64,000 bases of DNA from Duganella flavida (GCF_009857445.1 NZ_WWCN01000021.1:1-64000), one strand, 5' to 3'; counted from the stretch's first letter, positions 32,637-40,972 are shown. Numbers and translations are program-made. Notes: a model not told the origin generated them from the sequence alone.

Positions 32637-35291
32637 ATGACCGACGCTGAACTCAAACAAAGCTGCCGCCAGCACCTGCCGGGCCATCGGGCTCTCACGC
32701 CTGCCGAAATGTTCGCGGCGATGGGTGACTGGTGCCAGGCACGCGATGTGGCGCATGACGTCTATGGCAGCGGTACGCTGATCCAGGAATTCGAGCAGAA
32801 GATCGCGCGCCTGCTGGGCTTTGAGGCGGCGCTGTTCTGCGTCACCGGCACCATGACGCAGGCGACCGCGCTGCGCATCGCTTGCGCGGAGCGCGGCAGC
32901 AAGCTGGTGGCGCTGCATCCGACTTCGCACATCCTGAAGCACGAACGCGGCAATCATCAGCTGTTCGATCATTTTCACGCGCTGCAGATTGGCGATCCGC
33001 ATCGCCCGTGGACGCTCGCTGACTTGCAGGCGATTCCCGACCAACTGGGCGCAGCGTCGCTGGAACTGCCTGCACGCGAAATCGGCGGCCAGTGCCCAAG
33101 CTGGGACGAGCTGGCGGAGATCAAGGCTTACGCGCGCGAGCGGCGCATCCACCTCCACATGGACGGTGCACGCTTGTGGGAGACCGCTGCTGCTTACGGT
33201 CATCCGGTGAGCGAGATTGCTGCAGGCTTCGATAGCGTGTATGTCTCGCTATACAAAGGCATCGGCGGCATGGGCGGCGCGATGCTGGCCGGTAGCGCGG
33301 CCTTTGTCGCCAAGGCGCAGGAGTGGTTCCGCCGCCAAGGCGGCAATGTCTATCAGCGCACGCCGTACGTGGTAGCGGCGGCCATGCAGTTCGATGCGCG
33401 GCTGGCTGCCATGCCCGATTATTTCAAACGCACGCAGTGGCTGTATGATGCGCTGCGCGACTATCCGCTGCTGACGCCCAATCCGGCGCAGCCGCAAGCG
33501 AACATGCTGCACCTGCATCTTCCAGTGAGCCGCGAACGCGCGCTGGAGATCCGCAACCGCATCGCCGAAGAGCACAGTGTCTGGCTCTTCAACGGCGCCA
33601 ATCATGCGGCGCTACCGGGGCGCTGCTCGGTCGAACTTTACATCGGCGATCACCTGTTGCATCTGCCGGACCAGCGCATACGCGAGATTCTGGCCTTGTG
33701 GTCAAACGCGCTGGCCAACTATTTCTTTGGATTTCACATGACTTTTCAAGCACCGGGTCTGATCGACCCTTTATTGCATACGCTTTCTTCGCTCGGCTAC
33801 AAGCAGCCAACGCCGGTTCAGAAGCAGGCCATTCCTGCCGTGCTGGCGGGCCGCGACGTGATGGCTGCCGCGCAAACCGGCACCGGTAAGACGGCGGGTT
33901 TTGCGCTGCCGATTTTGCAGCGCCTGACGCTGGACGGCGTCACGGCGCCGCAGTGCATACGTGCGCTGGTGCTGGTGCCGACGCGCGAGTTGGCCGAGCA
34001 GGTTTTTGAAAGCTTCCGCAGTTATGGCGGCAATCTGCCGTTGCGTAGCGCGGTGGCGTATGGCGGCGTGGATATCGCGCCGCAGATCGCCAAGCTGCGC
34101 AAGGGTTTGGATGTGCTGGTGGCGACGCCGGGCCGTTTGATCGACTTGCACGATCAGGGCGTAATCAGTTTCGAGCTGCTGCAAACGCTGGTATTGGACG
34201 AGGCGGACCGCATGCTGGATCTGGGCTTCGAGCGCGATCTGGACATCCTGCTGGAGGCTTTGCCGAAGCAGCGCCAGACCTTAATGTTCTCGGCCACCTT
34301 CTCGGATGCGGTGCGCAAGCTGGCCAAGGGCATGGTGCGCGATCCGGTGCAAATTCAAGTTGAAGCGGCGAATACTGCGGTGAAGACGGTCAAACAGTGG
34401 CTGGTGACCACCGACAAGCGCCGCAAGCCGGAGCTGTTCCTGCATCTGCTGAATAAGCTGGGATGGGCGCAGGCGCTGGTGTTCGTCAAGACGCGCAAGG
34501 GTGCGGAGGCTTTGGTCAAGGAATTGCAGGAACACGGCCTCACTGCCGATGCGATCCACGGCGACAAGACGCAGCCAGCCCGTTTACGCGCGCTGGATCG
34601 GTTCAAACGCAAGGAAGTGCAGCTGCTGATCGCAACCGATGTGGCGGCGCGCGGACTGGATATCGAAGCGCTGCCGCTGGTGGTGAACTTTGATTTGCCA
34701 ACCGTCGCGGAAGATTACATCCACCGTATCGGCCGCACTGGCCGCGCGGGCATGAGCGGCGAAGCGGTGTCGCTGGTGTGTGCGGATGAAGTGGACATGC
34801 TGAAGGCGATTGAAACGCTGACGCGCCAGCTAATCCAGCGCTTTGAAGAAGCGGGCTTTGAGGCGGATCACCGCGTACCGGAGACCGCGCCCAAAGGCAG
34901 CGCCGTCGCCACACAAAAGCTGTCCGCACCGGGCGCCGGCAAAAAGGCAGCCGGAAAGCCGGCAGCAAGCGCCAAGCGCCCTGCCGCTAAGCCAGTCAAG
35001 GTTGAAGCACGCCCTGCCGGCGGTAATGAATCGCTGGGTACCTACATCCCGCCAGAGAAACCATCGAAATCGTCAGGCCGCGACCGCGCGACCGACATCG
35101 AGCCAAACTTTGGCCATAAATCCGGCCGCAAGGGCACGAGCCCGCGCGCTGGCGGTGGCTCGTTTGGCGGCGGCGCGCCGAAAGGCGCGGTCGTCGTCGC
35201 CGGTGGACGCGGCGCCAAGTCGCAGGCGCGTTCCGATGGACGCGCTGCCGCAAAACCAGGCGGCCGCAAATCCAAGCCTGGCTCACGCTGA
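32637..35291 (+). CDS. Threonine-aldolase-like PLP enzyme read through into a DEAD-box RNA helicase
   Basis: One uninterrupted 884-codon frame. Residues 1-361 are a complete beta-eliminating-lyase/threonine aldolase domain: HDVYGSGTLIQEFE, HMDGARLWETAAAYGHPV, and the PLP lysine in YVSLYKGIGGMGGAMLAG. Residues 368-884 are a complete RhlE-type helicase. No stop lies between them; the joint is residues 362-367 (Y-F-F-G-F-H). The Tyr codon TAT at 33720-33722 is one substitution from TAA or TAG, exactly where an aldolase of usual length would end, and a GGA ribosome-binding-like motif plus ATG 33738 follow. I read this as two neighbouring genes joined by loss of a stop codon, or a sequencing error there, rather than an ancient fusion. 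GGAG precedes ATG 32637. Confidence 0.85.
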   Translation: MTDAELKQSCRQHLPGHRALTPAEMFAAMGDWCQARDVAHDVYGSGTLIQEFEQKIARLLGFEAALFCVTGTMTQATALRIACAERGSKLVALHPTSHILKHERGNHQLFDHFHALQIGDPHRPWTLADLQAIPDQLGAASLELPAREIGGQCPSWDELAEIKAYARERRIHLHMDGARLWETAAAYGHPVSEIAAGFDSVYVSLYKGIGGMGGAMLAGSAAFVAKAQEWFRRQGGNVYQRTPYVVAAAMQFDARLAAMPDYFKRTQWLYDALRDYPLLTPNPAQPQANMLHLHLPVSRERALEIRNRIAEEHSVWLFNGANHAALPGRCSVELYIGDHLLHLPDQRIREILALWSNALANYFFGFHMTFQAPGLIDPLLHTLSSLGYKQPTPVQKQAIPAVLAGRDVMAAAQTGTGKTAGFALPILQRLTLDGVTAPQCIRALVLVPTRELAEQVFESFRSYGGNLPLRSAVAYGGVDIAPQIAKLRKGLDVLVATPGRLIDLHDQGVISFELLQTLVLDEADRMLDLGFERDLDILLEALPKQRQTLMFSATFSDAVRKLAKGMVRDPVQIQVEAANTAVKTVKQWLVTTDKRRKPELFLHLLNKLGWAQALVFVKTRKGAEALVKELQEHGLTADAIHGDKTQPARLRALDRFKRKEVQLLIATDVAARGLDIEALPLVVNFDLPTVAEDYIHRIGRTGRAGMSGEAVSLVCADEVDMLKAIETLTRQLIQRFEEAGFEADHRVPETAPKGSAVATQKLSAPGAGKKAAGKPAASAKRPAAKPVKVEARPAGGNESLGTYIPPEKPSKSSGRDRATDIEPNFGHKSGRKGTSPRAGGGSFGGGAPKGAVVVAGGRGAKSQARSDGRAAAKPGGRKSKPGSR
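33738..35291 (+). CDS. rhlE: DEAD-box RNA helicase half, probable original start
   Basis: From its own ATG this is a 517-residue RhlE-type helicase that unwinds RNA duplexes in ribosome assembly and RNA decay. The motifs are complete: Q motif GYKQPTPVQKQAIP, I AQTGTGKT, Ia PTRELAEQV, Ib ATPGRLID, II LDEADRMLDLGF, III SATFSDAVR, IV ALVFVKTRKGAEALV, V ATDVAARGLDIEALP, VI HRIGRTGRAG. The last 130 residues are a basic Lys/Ala/Pro/Gly tail for RNA binding. TTTGGA lies upstream of the ATG, so independent initiation is possible although the frame is continuous with the aldolase. It overlaps the previous entry on purpose. Confidence 0.75.
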   Translation: MTFQAPGLIDPLLHTLSSLGYKQPTPVQKQAIPAVLAGRDVMAAAQTGTGKTAGFALPILQRLTLDGVTAPQCIRALVLVPTRELAEQVFESFRSYGGNLPLRSAVAYGGVDIAPQIAKLRKGLDVLVATPGRLIDLHDQGVISFELLQTLVLDEADRMLDLGFERDLDILLEALPKQRQTLMFSATFSDAVRKLAKGMVRDPVQIQVEAANTAVKTVKQWLVTTDKRRKPELFLHLLNKLGWAQALVFVKTRKGAEALVKELQEHGLTADAIHGDKTQPARLRALDRFKRKEVQLLIATDVAARGLDIEALPLVVNFDLPTVAEDYIHRIGRTGRAGMSGEAVSLVCADEVDMLKAIETLTRQLIQRFEEAGFEADHRVPETAPKGSAVATQKLSAPGAGKKAAGKPAASAKRPAAKPVKVEARPAGGNESLGTYIPPEKPSKSSGRDRATDIEPNFGHKSGRKGTSPRAGGGSFGGGAPKGAVVVAGGRGAKSQARSDGRAAAKPGGRKSKPGSR

Positions 35292-35300
35292 GCAGCGCCC

Positions 35301-35309
35301 TGCTAAAAT
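35301..35309 (+). promoter_or_regulatory. Candidate extended -10 element for thyA
   Basis: TGC-TAAAAT, an extended -10, lies 38 bases before the thyA ATG in the 55-base gap after the helicase. No good -35 is visible. Confidence 0.3.
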
Positions 35310-35346
35310 AGCCATCTTTTAAGCGACACCCAAGTTGGAGAACTGA

Positions 35347-36318
35347 ATGCAGCAATACCAGGAATTGATCCAGACCGTCATCGACACCGGCAGCTGGCAA
35401 GACAACCGCACCGGCATCCGCACCCTGAGCGTGCCGGGCGCGATGATGCGCTTCGACCTGACGAAAGGTTTTCCTGCGGTGACGACCAAGAAGCTGGCAT
35501 TCAAATCCGTGGTCGGTGAACTGTGCGCCTTCCTGCGCGCCTCCCGCAGCGCTGCCGATTTCCGCGCGCTGGGCTGCAAAGTCTGGGACCAGAACGCCAA
35601 CGAAAACCAGCAATGGCTGGACAACCCATACCGCCTCGGCACCGACGACCTGGGTCCGGTCTACGGCGTGCAATGGCGTGAGTGGCCAGGCTACAAAGTG
35701 ATCGATGCCGACAACGCAGCCCAACTGGCCAACGCCGAAAAAAACGGCTTTACCGTGGTCGCGCCGATTGAAGAAAACGGCGTGAAAAAAGTCCTGCTCT
35801 ACAAAGCCATCGACCAGCTGCGCGAGTGCCTGGACACCATCATGAACAACCCAGGCAGCCGCCGCATCCTGTTCCACGGCTGGAATCCAGCCGTGCTGGA
35901 TGCCGTCGCCCTGCCGGCTTGCCACCTGCTCTATCAGTTCATTCCGAATCCGGTGACCAAGGAACTGTCGATGTGCCTCTACGTGCGCTCGAACGACCTT
36001 GGCCTCGGCACGCCGTTCAACCTGGCAGAAGGCGCGGCGCTGATGCACCTGGTCGGCCGCCTGACCGGCTACACGCCGCGCTGGTTCACCTACTTCATCG
36101 GCGATGCGCACATCTACGAGAATCACATGGAGATGGTGCAGGAGCAGCTGAAGCGCGAGCCATTCCCGCTGCCAGAGCTGATCATCTCCGACCGCGTGCC
36201 ATCGTTCGCGCAGACCGGCAAGTATGAACCTGAGTGGCTGGAGAAAATCGAACCAACTGACTTCGCGCTAGAAGGCTACCAGCATCACGCGCCGATTAGC
36301 GCAGCCATGGCAGTATGA
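35347..36318 (+). CDS. thyA: Thymidylate synthase
   Basis: A 323-residue thymidylate synthase making dTMP from dUMP with methylene-tetrahydrofolate. The catalytic Cys is in VALPACHLLYQF (about residue 195), the dUMP-binding region is RSNDLGLGTPFN and the folate region is GDAHIYENHMEMV. It is about 60 residues longer than E. coli ThyA (264). The extra length lies around residues 90-150, where some ThyA proteins such as that of Lactobacillus casei also carry an insert. GGAG precedes the ATG. Its stop overlaps the next start. folA lies about 1.1 kb downstream, so dTMP synthesis and folate recycling are close together. Confidence 0.97.
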   Translation: MQQYQELIQTVIDTGSWQDNRTGIRTLSVPGAMMRFDLTKGFPAVTTKKLAFKSVVGELCAFLRASRSAADFRALGCKVWDQNANENQQWLDNPYRLGTDDLGPVYGVQWREWPGYKVIDADNAAQLANAEKNGFTVVAPIEENGVKKVLLYKAIDQLRECLDTIMNNPGSRRILFHGWNPAVLDAVALPACHLLYQFIPNPVTKELSMCLYVRSNDLGLGTPFNLAEGAALMHLVGRLTGYTPRWFTYFIGDAHIYENHMEMVQEQLKREPFPLPELIISDRVPSFAQTGKYEPEWLEKIEPTDFALEGYQHHAPISAAMAV

Positions 36319-37007
36319 TGCGGTTGGATTTTGTACCGGGCACCCTGTGCGATGAGCGCATGTGGGGCCGCCTGCTACCGCTGCTGGGCGACGGCTTTGA
36401 ATTCAACCACGTCCCGCTGCACAAGGCCCGCTCGCGCGAGCAGATGCAGGAACTGATTGGCGCGCACGCTGCGCCGAAAGCCAACCTGGTAGCGTTCTCG
36501 CTGGGCGCCTATCTGGCGGTGGAATTCGCACTGGCGAATCCGGACCGCGTGAATTCGCTGACCATCATCGCCAGCTCCGCCAAGGGTCTGCAGGAAAAGG
36601 AAAAAGCCACGCGCCTGCGCATCATCCCGCTGCTGGAAAAGAATATCTACACTGGCATGACGCAAATGCGCCTGCGCGAAATCCTCGCGCCCGAGCACAT
36701 GGACGATCCAGCCATTGTCGATGTGATCCAGACCATGGCGGTAGAACTAGGCAAAGACGTACTGCTCACCCAATTCCGCACCACCATCGAACGCCCTGAC
36801 CTGATGAGCCGCACCGGCGAACTCCGTTGCCCAGTAATGATCGTCGCTTCCGAACAGGACAAACTGGTCCCCGCCGCCGACGTACGCGAATTCACCACTT
36901 ACAACCGCGCCGCCCAGCTCCACATGCTGAGCGAGGGCACCGGCCACATGATCCCGCTGGAAGCCCCCCAAGCACTGGCGAACCACCTGTTAGACTTCTA
37001 CAATTAA
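36315..37007 (+). CDS. Alpha/beta hydrolase
   Basis: A 230-residue alpha/beta-hydrolase with the nucleophile in VAFSLGAYLAVEFA (Ser near residue 58), the acid in VASEQDKLVPAAD (about 178) and the His in EGTGHMIPLEAP (about 210). The substrate is unknown. The ATG overlaps the thyA stop, so translation is coupled. The stop codon TAA shares two bases with the left arm of the long palindrome at 37006-37073, which would serve as its terminator. Confidence 0.88.
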   Translation: MMRLDFVPGTLCDERMWGRLLPLLGDGFEFNHVPLHKARSREQMQELIGAHAAPKANLVAFSLGAYLAVEFALANPDRVNSLTIIASSAKGLQEKEKATRLRIIPLLEKNIYTGMTQMRLREILAPEHMDDPAIVDVIQTMAVELGKDVLLTQFRTTIERPDLMSRTGELRCPVMIVASEQDKLVPAADVREFTTYNRAAQLHMLSEGTGHMIPLEAPQALANHLLDFYN

Positions 37008-37073
37008 AACCGGGGTCAGTTCTGCCATTGGTACATGAGCCCGTGTACCAATGGCAGAACTGACCCCGGTTTT
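37006..37073. repeat. Perfect 30-base-arm palindrome (REP/MITE-like)
   Basis: The left arm 37006-37035 begins AAAACCGGGGTCAGTTCTGC. The right arm 37044-37073 is its exact reverse complement, with an 8-base loop (TGAGCCCG). Arms beginning CCGGGGTCAG resemble betaproteobacterial REP-type palindromes moved by IS200-like RAYT transposases. The A/T ends would also allow termination in both directions, between the convergent hydrolase and DUF433 genes. The match is too long and perfect for an ordinary terminator. No transposase is nearby. Confidence 0.85.
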
Positions 37074-37075
37074 CG

Positions 37076-37270
37076 CTATTTAGCGGAAAACTGCAGAGCT
37101 TGCAGAATGTCGTCTCGTTCCAGGTAGGGATAGTCGGCTAACAGGTCTTCAATAGTGAGGCCTGAAGCGATTTGGCCGACAATCATGCCAACTGTGACTC
37201 TCATTCCACGAATGCACGGTCTGCCTGCCATAACGCGGACGTCTTGAGTGATACGCTCGAATTTATCCAT
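37076..37270 (-). CDS. DUF433 antitoxin-like protein, orphan
   Basis: A 64-residue DUF433 protein (GRPCIRGMRVTVGMIVGQIA, LLADYPYLERDDILQALQF), a winged-helix-like fold found as the antitoxin half of pairs with DUF5615/Mut7-C PIN-like toxins. GGAG lies 8 bases before the ATG. The usual toxin gene would follow directly, but the frame stops 2 bases from the long palindrome and the convergent hydrolase gene lies beyond. The C-terminus is a little shorter than usual. Probably a remnant of a toxin-antitoxin pair whose toxin has been lost. Confidence 0.85.
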   Translation of the reverse strand: MDKFERITQDVRVMAGRPCIRGMRVTVGMIVGQIASGLTIEDLLADYPYLERDDILQALQFSAK

Positions 37271-37394
37271 GATGAAGCTCCGTGTCGTTACAGCTTACGC
37301 TCTTCGATCCACATACCTTTGGCATGGTGCAAACATCACTCCCCGCATCGATAGATTTCAACGATAATATCGGCTCTTTATTGCATTTTCGAAC

Positions 37395-37880
37395 ATGAGC
37401 AAACTCACCATCATCGTCGCTACCGATGCCCAGCGTGGCATTGGGATTAATAACACGCTGCCGTGGAAGCTGCCGGAGGATCTGGCGCATTTCAAGCGCG
37501 TCACGACCGGCCACCCGATCATCATGGGCCGCAAGACCTTTGATTCGATCGGTCGCCCGCTGCCGAATCGCCGCAACATCGTCATCACCCGCAACGCGGA
37601 ATGGAAGCATGACGGCGTAGAGGTGGTCGGTTCGATCGAGGCTGCTATCGCGCTGCTGAACGGCGCGGAAGGCTTCGTCATCGGCGGCGCCGAGATTTAC
37701 AAGCAATCGCTGCAACTGGCTGACCAGTTGATTATCACCGAGATCGCCCATACCTTCGACTGCGACGCGTTCTTCCCCGAGCTGAACAGCACCGCATGGC
37801 AGGAAACCGCCCGCGAGCAGCACACCTCGGCAGCATCCGGCTTGAACTACGCTTTTGTTACCCTGCGCCGCAAGGCTTAA
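37395..37880 (+). CDS. folA: Dihydrofolate reductase
   Basis: A 161-residue DHFR that regenerates tetrahydrofolate with NADPH; it is needed because ThyA produces dihydrofolate. The motifs are GIGINNTLPWKLPEDLAHF (residues about 14-32, with the active-site Asp replaced by Glu in LPED, as in many DHFRs), GRKTFDSIGRPLPNR and VIGGAEIYKQ. The length matches E. coli (159). A DUF4337 gene follows 13 bases later. Confidence 0.96.
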   Translation: MSKLTIIVATDAQRGIGINNTLPWKLPEDLAHFKRVTTGHPIIMGRKTFDSIGRPLPNRRNIVITRNAEWKHDGVEVVGSIEAAIALLNGAEGFVIGGAEIYKQSLQLADQLIITEIAHTFDCDAFFPELNSTAWQETAREQHTSAASGLNYAFVTLRRKA

Positions 37881-37893
37881 TTAAGGATACCCC

Positions 37894-38466
37894 ATGTCTT
37901 CTGAAGGCTTCCACGTCCACGGCCCACACGATCACGCAGTCGAGCACGCAGCTCACGGCAACGACGGCTTCTCCAACAACATCGCCGTGATGACGGCCAT
38001 CCTGGCTACTGTCGGCGCGGCTTTCGGCTACCTTGGCGGCGCGACCCAGAACGAGGCCGCCCTGTTCAAGAACAACGCCGCCATCGATAAGACCGAAGCG
38101 GCCAACAAGTGGAACTACTACCAGGCCAAGAACGCCCGCCAGAATCTGGCCGAGGTAGTCATGACCCTGCCCGGCGTCGATCCTAAGCGCTACGAAGCCG
38201 ATGCCGCCCGCTACAAGCACGACAAAGAAGACATCAAGAAGGACGCCGAGAAATTCGAGGAATCCTCCAAGGAATGGAACCGCAAATCGGACGAAGCCAT
38301 GCACAAGCACCACCAGTGGGCGCTGGCGACCACCGCCGAGCAGATCGCCATCTCACTGGCCGCCATCACCCTGCTGACCCGCAAGAAATGGATGATGGGC
38401 CTGGCCTACGGCGTGGCTGCGGTCGGCCTCGGGCTGGGCGCGCTGGCCTGGTTCGGCGGCCACTAA
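37894..38466 (+). CDS. DUF4337 family protein
   Basis: A 190-residue protein with a His-rich N-terminus (HVHGPHDHAVEHAAHG), a first hydrophobic segment (residues about 31-48) and a long charged helical region (about 55-145). Two hydrophobic segments lie near the C-terminus. This is the DUF4337 layout, a membrane-anchored family of unknown function. The His-rich start may bind metal. It lies 13 bases after folA and is probably co-transcribed. Confidence 0.88.
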   Translation: MSSEGFHVHGPHDHAVEHAAHGNDGFSNNIAVMTAILATVGAAFGYLGGATQNEAALFKNNAAIDKTEAANKWNYYQAKNARQNLAEVVMTLPGVDPKRYEADAARYKHDKEDIKKDAEKFEESSKEWNRKSDEAMHKHHQWALATTAEQIAISLAAITLLTRKKWMMGLAYGVAAVGLGLGALAWFGGH

Positions 38467-38493
38467 GTAACATTCGCGCAACATTGAATCAAC

Positions 38494-38525
38494 GGCATGC
38501 GTCCCTGTAATCAGGGCGTCATGCC
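38494..38525. repeat. Imperfect hairpin after the DUF4337 gene
   Basis: Outer arms GGCATG/CATGCC and inner arms CCCTG/CAGGG around a TAAT loop, separated by a symmetrical CGT/CGT mismatch. There is no T run. It may stabilise the upstream mRNA end or belong to the decarboxylase leader. Confidence 0.5.
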
Positions 38526-38623
38526 TGTCGTGCATTCTGGTACGATAATTTTTTCCCGCAGCGGCGCTATTTCTGCGAGAATCCCGTTCTTATTTTTTTG
38601 CGGCCTACCGGTCGCGCCCTAGT

Positions 38624-38661
38624 CCGCCCCTCCACACATGTCAGGGGCGGCTTGCTTTTTT
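38624..38661 (+). terminator. Attenuator-like hairpin directly before the decarboxylase ribosome binding site
   Basis: A perfect 8-base stem CCGCCCCT (38624-38631) / AGGGGCGG (38643-38650) is followed by CTTGC and six Ts ending at 38661. The GGAGAC ribosome binding site begins at the very next base. As a rho-independent terminator it would stop transcription before the gene, so it suggests conditional read-through (attenuation) of the amino-acid decarboxylase. A distal terminator of the upstream folA-DUF4337 transcript with a promoter inside it is unlikely, given the spacing. Confidence 0.65.
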
Positions 38662-38671
38662 GGAGACATGC

Positions 38672-40927
38672 ATGAAATTTCGTTTCCCCATCGTCATCAT
38701 TGACGAGGATTTCCGTTCTGAGAACACGTCCGGCCTAGGCATTCGCGCCCTCGCCGATGCAATGGAAAAAGAAGGCATGGAAGTGGTGGGCGTGACCAGC
38801 TACGGCGACCTGTCCCAGTTCGCCCAGCAACAATCGCGCGCGTCGGCCTTCGTGCTGTCGATTGACGATGAAGAATTCGGTTCCGGCTCGGTAGAAGATA
38901 CCGACACCGCGCTGAAATCGCTGCGCGCCTTCGTCGAAGAGATCCGCTACAAAAACGCCGACATCCCGATCTATCTGTACGGCGAAACCCGCACCTCGCG
39001 CCACATCCCGAACGATATCCTGCGCGAGCTGCACGGCTTCATCCACATGTTTGAAGACACGCCGGAATTCGTGGCGCGCCACATCATCCGCGAAGCCAAG
39101 TCCTACTTGGACGGCCTGGCGCCGCCATTCTTCCGCGCGTTGGTGGAATACGCCAACGACGGTTCCTACTCGTGGCACTGCCCTGGCCACTCGGGCGGCG
39201 TAGCGTTCCTGAAATCGCCGATCGGCCAGATGTTCCACCAATTCTTTGGCGAGAACATGCTGCGCGCCGACGTCTGCAACGCGGTGGAAGAGCTGGGCCA
39301 GCTGCTGGACCACACCGGCCCGGTTGCCAAGTCTGAGCGCAATGCTGCGCGCATCTTCAACGCCGACCACTGCTACTTCGTCACCAACGGCACCTCCACC
39401 TCCAACAAGATGGTGTGGCACTCGACGGTTGCGCCCGGCGACATCGTCGTCGTTGACCGTAACTGCCACAAATCGATCCTGCACTCGATCATCATGTGCG
39501 GCGCGATCCCGGTATTCCTGATGCCAACGCGGAATCACCTCGGCATCATCGGCCCGATCCCGCTGGAAGAGTTCTCGATGGAGAGCATCAAGCGCAAGAT
39601 CGAAGCCAACCCGTTCGCGCGCGACGCCGTGAACAAGAAGCCGCGCATCCTGACCATCACCCAGTCGACCTACGACGGCGTGGTCTACAACGTGGAAACC
39701 CTGCGCGAAATGCTGGACGGCCAGATCGACACTCTGCACTTCGACGAAGCCTGGCTGCCGCACGCCACCTTCCACGACTTCTACAAAAACATGCACGCGA
39801 TCGGCAAGGACCGTCCGCGCGCCAAAGAGTCGATGATCTTCTCGACCCAGTCGACCCACAAGCTGCTGGCCGGCCTGTCGCAGGCCTCGCAAGTGCTGGT
39901 GCGTGAATCGGAAACCGTCAAGCTGGACCAGGACGCCTTCAACGAAGCCTACCTGATGCACACCTCGACCTCGCCGCAATACTCGATTATCGCTTCGTGC
40001 GACGTCGCAGCGGCAATGATGGAAGCACCGGGCGGCACCGCGCTAGTGGAAGAGTCCATCCTGGAAGCGCTGGACTTCCGCCGCGCCATGAAGAAGATCG
40101 ATGCCGAATGGGGCAGCGACTGGTGGTTCAAGGTATGGGGTCCAAACGAGTTCGCCGAAGAAGGCATCGGCTCGCAAGCCGACTGGATCTTCACCGAGCA
40201 GAGCAAGGAATGGCACGGCTTCGGCGACCTGAAGCCGGGCTTCAACATGCTGGACCCGATCAAGGCCACCATCGTCAACCCGGGCCTGTCGCTGGACGGC
40301 AAGTTCGACGAGACCGGTATCCCTGCGTCCATCGTGACCAAGTACCTGGCCGAGCACGGCGTCATCATTGAGAAGTGCGGCCTGTACTCGTTCTTCATCA
40401 TGTTCACCATCGGCATTACCAAAGGCCGCTGGAACACCCTGCTGACTGCGCTGCAGCAGTTCAAGGACGACTACGACAAGAACCAGCCGATGTGGCGCAT
40501 CCTGCCGGAATTCGCGGCCGCCAACCCGACCTACGAGAAAATCGGCCTGCGCGACCTGTGCCAGCAGATCCACGATTTCTACAAAGCCTACGACGTGGCG
40601 CGCCTGACCACCGAGATGTACCTGTCGGACATGGTGCCGGCCATGAAGCCGTCCGACGCGTTCGCCAAGATGGCGCACCGCGAAATCGAGCGCGTCGCCA
40701 TCGACGAGCTGGAAGGCCGCATCACCTCGATCCTGCTGACGCCTTACCCACCGGGCATTCCGCTGCTGATCCCGGGCGAGCGCTTCAACAAGACCATCGT
40801 TGACTACCTGCGCTTCGCACGTGACTTCAACGAGCGCTTCCCAGGCTTCGAGACCGACGTGCACGGCTTGGTCAAGCGCGAAGTGGACGGCAAGCGCGGT
40901 TACTTCGTGGACTGCGTCAAGCAGTAA
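38672..40927 (+). CDS. Arginine/lysine/ornithine decarboxylase (PLP, inducible type)
   Basis: A 751-residue fold-III PLP decarboxylase. The N-terminal wing domain (residues 1-125, IVIIDEDFRSENTSGLGIRA) is followed by the PLP core with SWHCPGHSGGVAFLKSP, TLHFDEAWLPHATFH and the Schiff-base lysine in STQSTHKLLAGLSQ. The C-terminal domain has PYPPGIPLLIPGE. The length is near E. coli AdiA (756) and longer than LdcC (713); which amino acid it uses is not certain. Such enzymes consume protons in acid resistance and make polyamines. The ATG at 38672 follows GGAGAC. No antiporter gene is adjacent. A hairpin plus T run sits in its leader. Confidence 0.93.
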   Translation: MKFRFPIVIIDEDFRSENTSGLGIRALADAMEKEGMEVVGVTSYGDLSQFAQQQSRASAFVLSIDDEEFGSGSVEDTDTALKSLRAFVEEIRYKNADIPIYLYGETRTSRHIPNDILRELHGFIHMFEDTPEFVARHIIREAKSYLDGLAPPFFRALVEYANDGSYSWHCPGHSGGVAFLKSPIGQMFHQFFGENMLRADVCNAVEELGQLLDHTGPVAKSERNAARIFNADHCYFVTNGTSTSNKMVWHSTVAPGDIVVVDRNCHKSILHSIIMCGAIPVFLMPTRNHLGIIGPIPLEEFSMESIKRKIEANPFARDAVNKKPRILTITQSTYDGVVYNVETLREMLDGQIDTLHFDEAWLPHATFHDFYKNMHAIGKDRPRAKESMIFSTQSTHKLLAGLSQASQVLVRESETVKLDQDAFNEAYLMHTSTSPQYSIIASCDVAAAMMEAPGGTALVEESILEALDFRRAMKKIDAEWGSDWWFKVWGPNEFAEEGIGSQADWIFTEQSKEWHGFGDLKPGFNMLDPIKATIVNPGLSLDGKFDETGIPASIVTKYLAEHGVIIEKCGLYSFFIMFTIGITKGRWNTLLTALQQFKDDYDKNQPMWRILPEFAAANPTYEKIGLRDLCQQIHDFYKAYDVARLTTEMYLSDMVPAMKPSDAFAKMAHREIERVAIDELEGRITSILLTPYPPGIPLLIPGERFNKTIVDYLRFARDFNERFPGFETDVHGLVKREVDGKRGYFVDCVKQ

Positions 40928-40945
40928 CACCACACGTCACAAGAA

Positions 40946-40972
40946 AAGGCAGCTTCGGCTGTCTTTTTTTTT
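40946..40972 (+). terminator. Rho-independent terminator of the decarboxylase gene
   Basis: AAGGCAGC/GCTGTCTT stem with a TTCG loop (one G-U pair), followed by a run of nine Ts, 19 bases after the stop codon. Confidence 0.9.

Noticed and set aside
35347..36318. An unusual insertion disrupting ThyA
   Set aside because: The frame and all catalytic motifs are intact, and longer ThyA proteins with an insert in this region are known.
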